From the IMG/VR virus record IMGVR_UViG_3300006810_000558, positions 1 to 20,122 of that record: a stretch of 20,122 nt of DNA; one strand, 5' to 3'. Source of the stretch: a virus. Shown piece by piece: positions 7,267-14,274 of the stretch. The first letter of the stretch is position 1. Each line of letters begins with the position of its first letter. The notes below the pieces were generated by a model, which was given only the letters and a program-made list of their open reading frames with translations, ran no database searches and was not told where the DNA came from. Both the position numbers and the translations under genes were made by a program.

Positions 7267-8996
7267 TATAAACTACCTGCTCCGCCTGGTGTTATTGGAG
7301 GCGTCCCTTCACCTGTATCATCAGTATTTATGCCTTCTTCACCGGCTGTTGGATCTGCCAATGGAATATCTCCTGCTGGTATTTCAAAATTAGGATCTAC
7401 TGCCATTGGATCATTAGGTCTAATACCCAAGTTTCTAAGTTCTGCAGATTTACCATCCTGTGTATCATACTTTTCATATCCGTTTTCAGATCTCCAGAGC
7501 TCTTCGTTTTCTTTTATCTCTTGTTCTGTTAATCCTAAATATTTTTTAAGTTTAAATTGGTTGGATAAGTGTGGAACTGCCGCTACTGCATTATATAATT
7601 GAGCACGTTCTGTATCTAATTGTAAGTCTTTATAAGTACTAAAATTAAGTGGTTTATTGAATTCTATATTGAATAATGCACTATCTATATCAATGCCACG
7701 ATGCTTTAAAAACATCTTAAATTCTTTATCTAGGTCTTCTTGTATCTGTCTTTGAAGCCTTTCTACGTATTTTGCAAACCTATATTCCTGTATATAAGCA
7801 ACACCTACTTTACCGTCATTGTATACTGCTGACCCGTCATCAGGCCCTGTAGGTAAGTAAGAACTTGGTATTCTAAGTCCTCTTAATAGTTTATTATTAA
7901 AGTATCTTAAGTCATCTATTTGTCCTAAATTCTCTCCGCCTGGTAGTGTGTCAACTTTTGAACCTCTACCATCTGCCGTTTGTGCAAAGAAGTAGTCTTC
8001 TAACATACTCATTGGATTATATGCGGCATCTACAACACCACTGCCGTCTGCTTTCTTATTAGGTACACGTTTTTGTTGTACTTCATATTTTACTTGTTCT
8101 AAATACTGTCTTGCTTTGTGAGGTGGCATATTACCAACATCAATCATAAACACACGTCTTTCAGGTGCTCTGTGTACCCTGTATATAATTATAGAGTCTT
8201 CAAGCAATTCCTTTTGCTTGAAAACCTTAAATATGGGTTCTAATATACTAACACCAAATGGCCATGCATGGTCCATGCCCTGTGTTAAACTTACGTGAAC
8301 AATGTGTTTAGCATCAACAGGTGTGCCTTGATCTGCACCATCTATTGCTCCAGTACCATAAGCATTTGCTGTACTGTTTACGCCTGCCATTACACCTGTA
8401 AGACCCTGTCCACTTCCGTATGGTCTTGCATGTAATCCTGCTACACTTGTTGCTGTTAATTCTTCAAATAAAGGTTCTAAATTTTTAATAAAGTAAGTTT
8501 CAATCTTCTTACCTTCACTTTCGTTTACAATAACCTTTTCAATGTTTGCAGGATCAACCCAATATAACTTATATGTTTCTGGGTCTCTGATAAAGAATTG
8601 ATCTCCGTATTTAATAGTACTTCTAAATATACCAAATACTCTTTTGTGTAAATCGTTTAATTTACTCCATTGTTTAATTGTTTTGCTGATAATGGAATTT
8701 TCTGTATCTGTAGGATCTGCATTAAACTTGACTTCAAAAGGTAATCCTGTATATTCATCTTCTTGTGTGCCAAATTCTGCGACTGTATCCAAAGCGGCAT
8801 TTATTTCCAAATCGTTATCCATTTGGTCATACTGCATATATCTCATTAATCTGTTGGGAGAACCTGCATATACTTCAGGTAGCCAACTTGCATATCTGCT
8901 GGAAGCCGCACCAGGACCTGTTTCAGACTGGTTGCCTGTTACATTCAGTGGTAATCCACTGTTGTCGACTGATGTAAAATACTTTTTCCAACTCAT
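7266..8996 (-). CDS. 20: Portal vertex protein gp20
   Basis: The product is the dodecameric portal that nucleates the prohead, admits DNA during packaging and later joins the tail. Its 576 residues compare with 524 in T4. The marine gp20 signature, YAGSPNRLMRYMQYDQMD, is at residues 43-60. Further conserved stretches are DPANIEKV, AKHIVHVSLTQGMDHAWPFG and RVHRAPERRVFMIDVGNMP in the clip/stem region, then the LRIPSSYLP segment. The last 50 residues are Gly/Pro/Thr-rich and look disordered. An AAGGA site precedes the ATG. The gene is first in the late head operon, with a GATAAATA promoter at 9024-9031. Confidence 0.96.
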   Translation of the reverse strand: MSWKKYFTSVDNSGLPLNVTGNQSETGPGAASSRYASWLPEVYAGSPNRLMRYMQYDQMDNDLEINAALDTVAEFGTQEDEYTGLPFEVKFNADPTDTENSIISKTIKQWSKLNDLHKRVFGIFRSTIKYGDQFFIRDPETYKLYWVDPANIEKVIVNESEGKKIETYFIKNLEPLFEELTATSVAGLHARPYGSGQGLTGVMAGVNSTANAYGTGAIDGADQGTPVDAKHIVHVSLTQGMDHAWPFGVSILEPIFKVFKQKELLEDSIIIYRVHRAPERRVFMIDVGNMPPHKARQYLEQVKYEVQQKRVPNKKADGSGVVDAAYNPMSMLEDYFFAQTADGRGSKVDTLPGGENLGQIDDLRYFNNKLLRGLRIPSSYLPTGPDDGSAVYNDGKVGVAYIQEYRFAKYVERLQRQIQEDLDKEFKMFLKHRGIDIDSALFNIEFNKPLNFSTYKDLQLDTERAQLYNAVAAVPHLSNQFKLKKYLGLTEQEIKENEELWRSENGYEKYDTQDGKSAELRNLGIRPNDPMAVDPNFEIPAGDIPLADPTAGEEGINTDDTGEGTPPITPGGAGSL

Positions 8997-9014
8997 ATAA
9001 GATTCCTTTTAGTT

Positions 9015-9043
9015 ATATTACACTATTTATCTGAAGTTGTCAA
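9015..9043 (-). promoter_or_regulatory. Possible sigma-70 promoter overlapping the gp20 late promoter
   Basis: On the minus strand TTGACA (9043-9038) is followed after 17 nt by TAATAT (9020-9015), which matches the -10 consensus at four of six bases. The late octamer lies inside the spacer. If used, host polymerase could read head genes before gp55 is made. The weak -10 leaves this tentative. Confidence 0.3.
9024..9031 (-). promoter_or_regulatory. T4-type late promoter for the gp20-gp23 operon
   Basis: The minus strand reads GATAAATA 28 nt before the gp20 start codon. No other late-type octamer was found in an intergenic position between here and the terminator at 3076-3103, so one late transcript of about 6 kb may cover gp20 to gp23. 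Confidence 0.75.
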
Positions 9044-9063
9044 GAAGAAACTGGAAGTCTTGG

Positions 9064-11400
9064 CTACATATTGCCTTGTTCTATGGTTTTTGTTTGTTTT
9101 CTTGTTAAGAGGATAAGAGTTTCTAGATATTTTTTCATTTCTTCATTGGATAGTCCTTGCACGTTATCTGTGTCGAAGGATTGTTTAAAATCACGACCGG
9201 ATATACTCCTCATATTATCTGGACCTCGTGCCGCCTGCATTTGTAATTGTGTCTCTAACTGATTGAGTTTGCCTTCATTATGTAATTTCATATACATATC
9301 CATACTCTGTTGTTCTTTATTGCTTAATGTTGTAGAACCCAAACTGATTACTTGAGCTGGAGAACTTTGAGTACCCGCTGTATTTAAAAATCTTTGACCC
9401 TGTACGTCTGCTAGGTAACCAGGTGTCGTTTTACCATATTGATTTGTTCTGGAGTCAATTATATCTTGGGTGTCTTTTTTGTCTTTTTTCGGGGGACCGA
9501 TAAATGCTGGATCTACCGGATCATTATCTTGAGTGTCTTTTTTCGGGGGACCGATAAATGCTGGATCTACCGGATCATTTTTAACTATGCCTGCCTTTTC
9601 TGCAATATTTTGTGCTGTGTCAAAACTGTATTTTTGATTTAATGAAGTTTGAATTTCCTGTCTTTTAGCATCTTTTCCTGCTTGTATTTCTTCTTCACTT
9701 AATTCATAAAAAGGAAGCAATGCTGACTTTATTCTTAAACCTATACCGTGAAGCATTACACCGAATTCCATTGCTATCATATCAAACAATTTTACAAGAG
9801 CTGGTTTTACAACATCAGTAAATGTTTTGAAAAATCCTGCATCTTTATTTTTATCTAAGAAATCCTGTACCTTTTGGTTAAATAATCCAATTTTCACAGT
9901 CATAAAGTCTATTGCTACAGGAAGTTTTTCACCTAAACTTTTTGCTATTTCTGATTGATCACCTTCTATTCCAAAAAATGTTTGTGCTAGTTCTGTTACT
10001 GCATTTCTTAATGCCTTAAAAGAATTATTAAATGCGTCGTAATCTATACCTTCTATAAACGACATTATAAACTTATCTTTTACAGCACCGAATGTGGTTA
10101 TAAGTTGCGTTCCTGTAGAAGTCAACAAATTCATAGTTCTTTGGAATTCCACTGGAGTTAGATCTACTCCGGCTTCTGCTATTTTTTTCACCGATTTTTC
10201 AAATTGCATCACACCTTTAGCCAATGCCAGAGCCTGAGCATCACCTGTTCTGGCAATAGCAAATATTCTCTGTTTTTCTCCCTCGGTCAACTGACCCATG
10301 GTTTCTGTAAATTGTAAAGCAACATCTTCGCCGTCTAATAAACCACGGTTAAATCCTTGTACTACCCTATTAAAGTCTCCTGCTAGACTAGGTAATACAG
10401 TTACAAATCTTTTTGCGGCTTCACTGAATCCTATTGCACCAAACGAACCTGCTTCTATGGCCGCCGCGGCTAGTTCACCACCTAGTTCACCGCCTGTTGC
10501 TCTTAAAACACTTGCAAACTCCTGGGTGCCTTTTATCAGTTCCTGTCTTGCGTCTTCATTTAGCATTAACAGTCTTGCTTGAAAGTCTGATTGTGATTGC
10601 AATAATTGTATAGTAAATGCTCGAACAGTTTCAACACTTTCCCCTAATACACCTGAATATTCAATTTGTGTTTCTAAAAGTTTTTCTGTTCGTTGTATTA
10701 ATCTAGTTCGTTGTTTTTCATCTAATTGGCCAATATTTCCCAATCTAGTTGCAAAGTTTATTTCTTCTCTTAAAATATCTATGTTATCTTGTAGTGTTAA
10801 TCCAAAATCGGCACCATTTGCATTTAAGGCATTAAACTGTTTAAGTAAATTATTAACAGAATCTCCTCCCAATGCCTGTATGGCTCCTGCCGCACCTAGA
10901 GTAAAGTTAGTGGCTTCCTCTAAACTCATACCCAATGATCTCAAAGCAAAATTAGTATCCATAAATTCGTTGGCTTGATTCAATCCAACATCAGTTAATC
11001 GGTTAAGCGATGCAGTATATCTAAATAAAGTATCTGTAGTTAGAGCCGCTATAGCACCAGCAAGTGCGGCAGAGCCCTTCACTACTGTTCCTATAAATCC
11101 GCCTAAACCAACTCCCAAAGCCACAGATGCGGCTCTTAATTTACCATATTCTTTAACAGTATTTTTAACTTCTTTTGTTTCTTCTTTTTTTGTTTGTGTG
11201 GATTCTTTAGAGGCCTTAGATGCATCATTGGCATCTTTATTACTACCCTTACCTCCTGTAATTGCTTTTATTAACTTTTCGTTTTCGGATTGTATAGTAC
11301 CTGACAATTTAGACATATCAGACGCCATTTTTTTCATGGTCACTTCTTTAGCCCAATCTGGTACTACTGTTTGTCCATTATCTAAATTAATTGTATCCAT
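9064..11400 (-). CDS. Probable tail tape-measure protein
   Basis: This 778-residue protein is mostly helical. Residues about 1-85 are a charged leader rich in Lys/Ser. Residues about 90-122 are strongly hydrophobic and Gly/Ala-rich (VALGVGLGGFIGTVVKGSAA), as in tape-measure proteins that insert into the host membrane. Residues 130-560 are alpha-helical with many Gln/Asn. A Pro/Asp linker with an exact 18-residue duplication sits at about 610-650, and the C-terminus is helical. Tape measures set tail length and occupy the tube lumen. In T4 this is gp29 (590 aa), but I cannot show homology to gp29 by eye. The adjoining gp26-like gene with a frameshifted extension strengthens the call, because phages often place the tape measure beside a frameshifted chaperone. 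The ribosome site is weak (GGAA). Confidence 0.65.
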   Translation of the reverse strand: MDTINLDNGQTVVPDWAKEVTMKKMASDMSKLSGTIQSENEKLIKAITGGKGSNKDANDASKASKESTQTKKEETKEVKNTVKEYGKLRAASVALGVGLGGFIGTVVKGSAALAGAIAALTTDTLFRYTASLNRLTDVGLNQANEFMDTNFALRSLGMSLEEATNFTLGAAGAIQALGGDSVNNLLKQFNALNANGADFGLTLQDNIDILREEINFATRLGNIGQLDEKQRTRLIQRTEKLLETQIEYSGVLGESVETVRAFTIQLLQSQSDFQARLLMLNEDARQELIKGTQEFASVLRATGGELGGELAAAAIEAGSFGAIGFSEAAKRFVTVLPSLAGDFNRVVQGFNRGLLDGEDVALQFTETMGQLTEGEKQRIFAIARTGDAQALALAKGVMQFEKSVKKIAEAGVDLTPVEFQRTMNLLTSTGTQLITTFGAVKDKFIMSFIEGIDYDAFNNSFKALRNAVTELAQTFFGIEGDQSEIAKSLGEKLPVAIDFMTVKIGLFNQKVQDFLDKNKDAGFFKTFTDVVKPALVKLFDMIAMEFGVMLHGIGLRIKSALLPFYELSEEEIQAGKDAKRQEIQTSLNQKYSFDTAQNIAEKAGIVKNDPVDPAFIGPPKKDTQDNDPVDPAFIGPPKKDKKDTQDIIDSRTNQYGKTTPGYLADVQGQRFLNTAGTQSSPAQVISLGSTTLSNKEQQSMDMYMKLHNEGKLNQLETQLQMQAARGPDNMRSISGRDFKQSFDTDNVQGLSNEEMKKYLETLILLTRKQTKTIEQGNM
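9481..9579 (-). repeat. Exact tandem duplication in the tape-measure linker
   Basis: A 45-nt block at 9481-9525 recurs without change at 9535-9579, a period of 54 nt or 18 codons. It encodes NDPVDPAFIGPPKKDTQD, followed by a second copy that continues into KKDTQD. The absence of any substitution suggests a very recent event or a slippage-prone region. It keeps the reading frame. Confidence 0.9.
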
Positions 11401-11434
11401 CTACTAAAATTCCATTATATGCTGTTTTAACTAT

Positions 11435-11442
11435 GATAAATA
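11435..11442 (+). promoter_or_regulatory. T4-type late promoter for gp26
   Basis: The plus strand reads GATAAATA 56 nt before the gp26 start codon, giving a leader of about 50 nt. It faces the oppositely directed octamer at 11465-11472, so the 5' ends of the two transcripts should overlap. Confidence 0.7.
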
Positions 11443-11464
11443 TATCGTAGATAAACTCATATAG

Positions 11465-11472
11465 TATTTATC
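11465..11472 (-). promoter_or_regulatory. T4-type late promoter for the tape-measure gene
   Basis: The minus strand reads GATAAATA, with a leader of about 58 nt to the ATG at 11400. The octamer lies downstream of the plus-strand promoter at 11435-11442, so each promoter sits in the other's leader. Confidence 0.7.
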
Positions 11473-11497
11473 AGAAGAATTAACAGGAGTTTTAATT

Positions 11498-12349
11498 ATG
11501 ACGAATAAAACAAATCCATTAGCAGGACATTTTAGACAACCTAAATTGTACATGAAATTACCTAGTGGAGGTTTGTTCAATACAGACGAAGATCTAGATT
11601 TTCCAGAAAGCAAAGAAGTTGCCGTTTTTCCTATGACAGCAAAGGATGAAATCTTAATGAAGAATCCAGATGCATTGTTGAATGGTGAAGCAGTAGTACA
11701 GGTTATTAAGAGTTGTGTTCCTAGTGTATTGAAGCCACAAGAATTAACAAATATAGATGTAGATGCAATACTTATGGGTATTCAGTCTGCTACCTATGGT
11801 GACGAGATGGAAGTAACTGCAAAATGTAAAAATTGTGAGGACAAAGAACTAACAGGTACAACAAGTATACAAGACTCATTGGACCAAATACAACCTTTAG
11901 AAGAAATTAATATTGCAGAATGGGAAGGGTTAAAAGTAGCACTAAGGCCTGTTAAATATAAAAGCACTATAGAAGCAGGACTTATAAATTTCCAAACAAC
12001 TAGAAGTTTACAGGGAATATCAGAGTTGCCTGACGATATGGACAAACTACGAATATTCAACGAAACATTTAATAGAATTGCTGTTTTAAACTTTAACTTA
12101 ATTGCAGACAGTATAGAAAAAATAATTATGCAGGAAGGAGAAGAAACTATTGAAGTGACTGATCGAGAACATATTATAGAGTTCTTAAATAACTGTGAAG
12201 CATCTATTGGAAAGAAAATAGAAGAACAAAGCAGTAAAATTTCCACAAATGGTATTAAAAAAGAAATACAATTCATTTGTGAAGATTGTGAGGAAGTTAC
12301 AGAAAGTACAATAGTATTAGATCCTGTAAATTTTTTCATGGCTTCCTAG
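11498..12349 (+). CDS. 26: Baseplate hub / tail assembly protein, gp26-like
   Basis: The 283-residue product resembles the T4 gp26/gp51 family (baseplate hub assembly). It has an N-terminal LAGHFRQPKLYMKLPSGG motif typical of marine members and a helical body. Two CxxC pairs, Cys110/Cys113 and Cys261/Cys264, could bind one zinc ion. The ATG has AGGAG 8 nt upstream and is served by the GATAAATA promoter at 11435. The last codons before the stop run over a double slippery sequence (12328-12337), and a start-less -1 frame follows to 12576. I infer that the protein exists in a short form and a form of about 359 residues, like the tail chaperones gpG/gpGT of lambda. T4 gp26 is 208 aa and gp51 249 aa. 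The symbol is by family resemblance. Confidence 0.8.
   Translation: MTNKTNPLAGHFRQPKLYMKLPSGGLFNTDEDLDFPESKEVAVFPMTAKDEILMKNPDALLNGEAVVQVIKSCVPSVLKPQELTNIDVDAILMGIQSATYGDEMEVTAKCKNCEDKELTGTTSIQDSLDQIQPLEEINIAEWEGLKVALRPVKYKSTIEAGLINFQTTRSLQGISELPDDMDKLRIFNETFNRIAVLNFNLIADSIEKIIMQEGEETIEVTDREHIIEFLNNCEASIGKKIEEQSSKISTNGIKKEIQFICEDCEEVTESTIVLDPVNFFMAS
12328..12337 (+). promoter_or_regulatory. Putative programmed -1 ribosomal frameshift site
   Basis: In the gp26 frame the codons are gtA AAT TTT TTC. Two canonical X-XXY-YYZ heptamers therefore overlap: A-AAT-TTT at 12328-12334 and T-TTT-TTC at 12331-12337. The zero frame stops at 12347-12349, 9 nt further on. Slipping back one base opens a 79-codon frame to 12573. 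No strong downstream stem is obvious; a 4-bp GGCT/AGCC pairing just after the site is the best seen. Confidence 0.7.
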
Positions 12350-12576
12350 CGACAGCCGAACCTGAAGAAATAGTTCAGTTCCTAGAGAAGTTAAAAACAG
12401 ACAGATCGGCACTTTATAAGAACATTGTAGAATTAACAATATACAGTGAAGGCAAACTTTCTTATACTGAAGCATGGAATATGTCTACTGAAGAAAGGTC
12501 GTTATTTATAGAAGTGTTAAGCAACTACACCAAAGCAAAAAACGGCGATAGTTCTGAAAGCAACGAATACTTATAA
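12337..12576 (+). CDS. -1 frame C-terminal extension of the gp26-like protein
   Basis: This reads in the -1 frame from the slippery site to TAA at 12574-12576. It gives 79 residues starting HGFLATAEPEEIVQFLEKLK and ending in an Asp/Ser/Glu-rich tail. The composition is that of a real protein (amphipathic helices, acidic). The frame is open from 12292 but holds no ATG, GTG or TTG before codon 49 of the extension, and no ribosome site, so independent initiation is unlikely. The stop overlaps the ATG of the GIY-YIG gene by one base, which is the coupling seen for genuine gene ends in this genome. By analogy with lambda gpGT, the extension would contact the tape measure encoded next door. Confidence 0.7.
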   Translation, partial: HGFLATAEPEEIVQFLEKLKTDRSALYKNIVELTIYSEGKLSYTEAWNMSTEERSLFIEVLSNYTKAKNGDSSESNEYL

Positions 12577-12992
12577 TGTGGTTATATAAACAAAAAGAAG
12601 TCACAGAATTACCAGAAGACTGTGAAGCATTTGTATATCTTATCACAAACAATACCAACAATAAAAAATATGTAGGTAAAAAACTTGCAAAGTTTAAAAC
12701 CACAAAACCCCCTTTAAAAGGCAAAAAGAACAAACGACGTGGTTATAAAGAATCAGACTGGCGTACTTATTGGGGTAGTAATGATTACTTAAAAGAAGAT
12801 GTAATTAAGTTAGGTGAAGACAATTTTACAAGAGAAATATTATATTTTTGTCCAAGTAGAGGTGTTGCCAGTTACTTAGAAGCCAAAGAACAATTTGATA
12901 GAGAAGTACTATTATCAGACGACTACTACAACGGAATTATCAACGTTAGAGTAGGCGGTTCAAAAATCCTTAAAGAAGCATTGTCAGACTGA
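12576..12992 (+). CDS. GIY-YIG fold protein, putative endonuclease
   Basis: This 138-residue protein starts with MWLYKQKEVTELPEDCEAFV. The first half of a GIY-YIG nuclease is visible: VYLI (residues 20-23) stands for GIY and KYVGKK (31-36) for YIG. It is followed by a Lys-rich loop, an SDWRTYWGSND segment and a helical C-terminal part (SYLEAKEQFDREVLL). GIY-YIG proteins include homing and repair nucleases. The basic loop suggests DNA or RNA binding. It overlaps the preceding frameshift product by one base and so belongs to that operon. From memory, similar small proteins accompany tail genes in marine T4-likes, so it may be a resident gene rather than a mobile one. The catalytic Arg and Glu were not assigned with certainty. 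Confidence 0.65.
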   Translation: MWLYKQKEVTELPEDCEAFVYLITNNTNNKKYVGKKLAKFKTTKPPLKGKKNKRRGYKESDWRTYWGSNDYLKEDVIKLGEDNFTREILYFCPSRGVASYLEAKEQFDREVLLSDDYYNGIINVRVGGSKILKEALSD

Positions 12993-13468
12993 TAACTATT
13001 TGCTGATAAGAACTCATTATGGCCCAAACAGACACCAAGTCAAACTAACACAGGCACACATAGGATCATACACCGGCCCCAACCGAGGCAAATTAAATCG
13101 GGCTCCTTGACAATCCGTTAAACACGGTGCGGGATTCTGGAGATGTATGACGGCAAAGATACAAACACACGTTAAACAGTATTAAAAGGATGTAGGCAAT
13201 GAGAAAAAGCAACCTACGAGTCATATGACTAAACTTACAAAGGTTATATGGCTTCCGTGAGATTCGTGACGGTAGTGTATGGGGACAGAAGGCTCACCGG
13301 TTCCTAATAGCACCCGAAGTTAAGAAGGCGATGGCATCACATGATGACACCTTTCTCACCTTGTATAGGTGAGTTATGGCTCCAACATACATGATAACGG
13401 TCTACTTTAAAAACTTTCAAACAAATGAAAGAGTTGAGTGAAACGAAACGATTGAATGTAGTTTGAAA
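12993..13468 (+). ncRNA. Candidate structured non-coding RNA, family unknown
   Basis: This gap of nearly 480 nt between converging genes has no credible ORF. Its G+C is about 50% in 13021-13140, against roughly one third in the flanking genes. Many inverted repeats occur on the plus strand: CCGA/TCGG (13083/13098), CCGT/ACGG (13115/13124 and 13255/13269), GTAGG/CCTAC (13192/13213), the palindrome AGTCATATGACT (13219), CTCACCT/AGGTGAG with a 5-nt loop (13355-13373), and CTTTCAAAC/GTTTGAAAAG (13414/13461) closing the 3' end. The 9-mer CGTTAAACA is present twice. High G+C and dense pairing in an AT-rich phage are typical of structured RNA. The plus strand is favoured because the minus-strand operon terminates at 13466-13483 and the gp26 operon reads in. 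I could not match it to tRNA, tmRNA, RNase P or an intron. Confidence 0.55.
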
Positions 13469-13483
13469 AGGTCCGTAGGACCT
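13466..13483 (-). terminator. Terminator of the gp55-gp47-gp46 operon
   Basis: On the minus strand AGGTCC TAC GGACCT forms a 6-bp stem with a 3-nt loop that runs directly into TTTT. It starts 3 nt past the stop of the 262-aa gene. On the plus strand it is followed only by ATTTACTG, so it should act mainly leftward. Confidence 0.75.
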
Positions 13484-13485
13484 AT

Positions 13486-14274
13486 TTACTGTGTTGCTAT
13501 TATAGAATGAATATATCTATTTTGTTTGATAAGTTCTTTATTAGGCTCGTGTGTTAATTTTCCTAATGGTAATTTACCTATTGCCAATCTTTTGTCTTCC
13601 AAGGGATAAGGAAGTTTATTATGTATTTTTGCTAAGAATCTTTTTTGCATGATGTCTAGTCGTTCAGTCCAAATTCTGTCAGGATTAAACCAACCGAATA
13701 AATCATTTTTAAGAACACTTGTAGGCATTATTTGTTCTGCGGGTATATCAACATCGTTGTTTTGATAAATGCCCATAATTTCTTTTCCTACATGTGGGTA
13801 GTTCATATATAAATGATTCTGCAATATATTTTTATCAAATAAATCGTAATCACTAATCTCTAGTGGTTCGCCCTCATCTTCGGTGGTTGTAATAAATCGA
13901 GTTGGCAGACCTATATCAAAGGTTTCTAAATGGTGTATATCATAATTAAATTTACTTAACCAGTATCTTGCTTCATCTTCTTCGGGAGATAAACTACGAT
14001 GTACTTCTACAAAATTCTCATGTAGATAGTTTAAATCATCTTCGGGTAAGTACAAGTCAGGTTTAAGTCTTTGTAAATTTTCTATATCTTCTTGTAGTTT
14101 AATTTCTATTTCTTGTTTGGTTTCACCAAAGCCATAGAATCTATCGTGACTTAATAGTTTATATTCCTGTTCTTGAAATCTTTGCCATATACGTTTGGCT
14201 ACTCTGTGGTCAAATAACTCGTAAACGAGTGTATAATTTATATTATCTTTTCCGAGATTGACATTAATTAACAT
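13486..14274 (-). CDS. Unknown protein in the gp46/gp47 operon
   Basis: I do not recognise this 262-residue protein. It starts MLINVNLGKDNINYTLVYEL, is rich in aromatic and charged residues (many Tyr, Phe, His, Asp, Glu), and has no signal peptide or membrane segment. Residues 51-75 look like an amphipathic helix, residues 120-160 an acidic loop region, and the C-terminal quarter is basic (KRLAIGKLPLGKL). Its start overlaps the end of gp46 by 11 nt, so the two are translationally linked, and the operon terminator follows. Location suggests a helper in recombination or DNA end processing, or simply an early gene carried with it. No catalytic motif is evident. Confidence 0.75.
   Translation of the reverse strand: MLINVNLGKDNINYTLVYELFDHRVAKRIWQRFQEQEYKLLSHDRFYGFGETKQEIEIKLQEDIENLQRLKPDLYLPEDDLNYLHENFVEVHRSLSPEEDEARYWLSKFNYDIHHLETFDIGLPTRFITTTEDEGEPLEISDYDLFDKNILQNHLYMNYPHVGKEIMGIYQNNDVDIPAEQIMPTSVLKNDLFGWFNPDRIWTERLDIMQKRFLAKIHNKLPYPLEDKRLAIGKLPLGKLTHEPNKELIKQNRYIHSIIATQ

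Noticed and set aside
12503-12510. TATAAATA on the minus strand inside the -1 extension
   Set aside because: It would drive only antisense RNA across gp26 and has no minus-strand gene nearby.
12350-12576. A separate small gene after gp26 rather than a frameshift product
   Set aside because: The frame has no ATG, GTG or TTG before codon 49 of the 79-codon extension and no ribosome site, while a double slippery heptamer lies at its entrance.
12993-13485. Group I or group II intron, tmRNA, RNase P RNA or tRNA in the gap
   Set aside because: No paired GACTA/TAGTC core, domain V, tRNA T-arm or tmRNA ends were found. A short ACAGAA...GGCTCAC resemblance to RNase P stands alone without its partner element.
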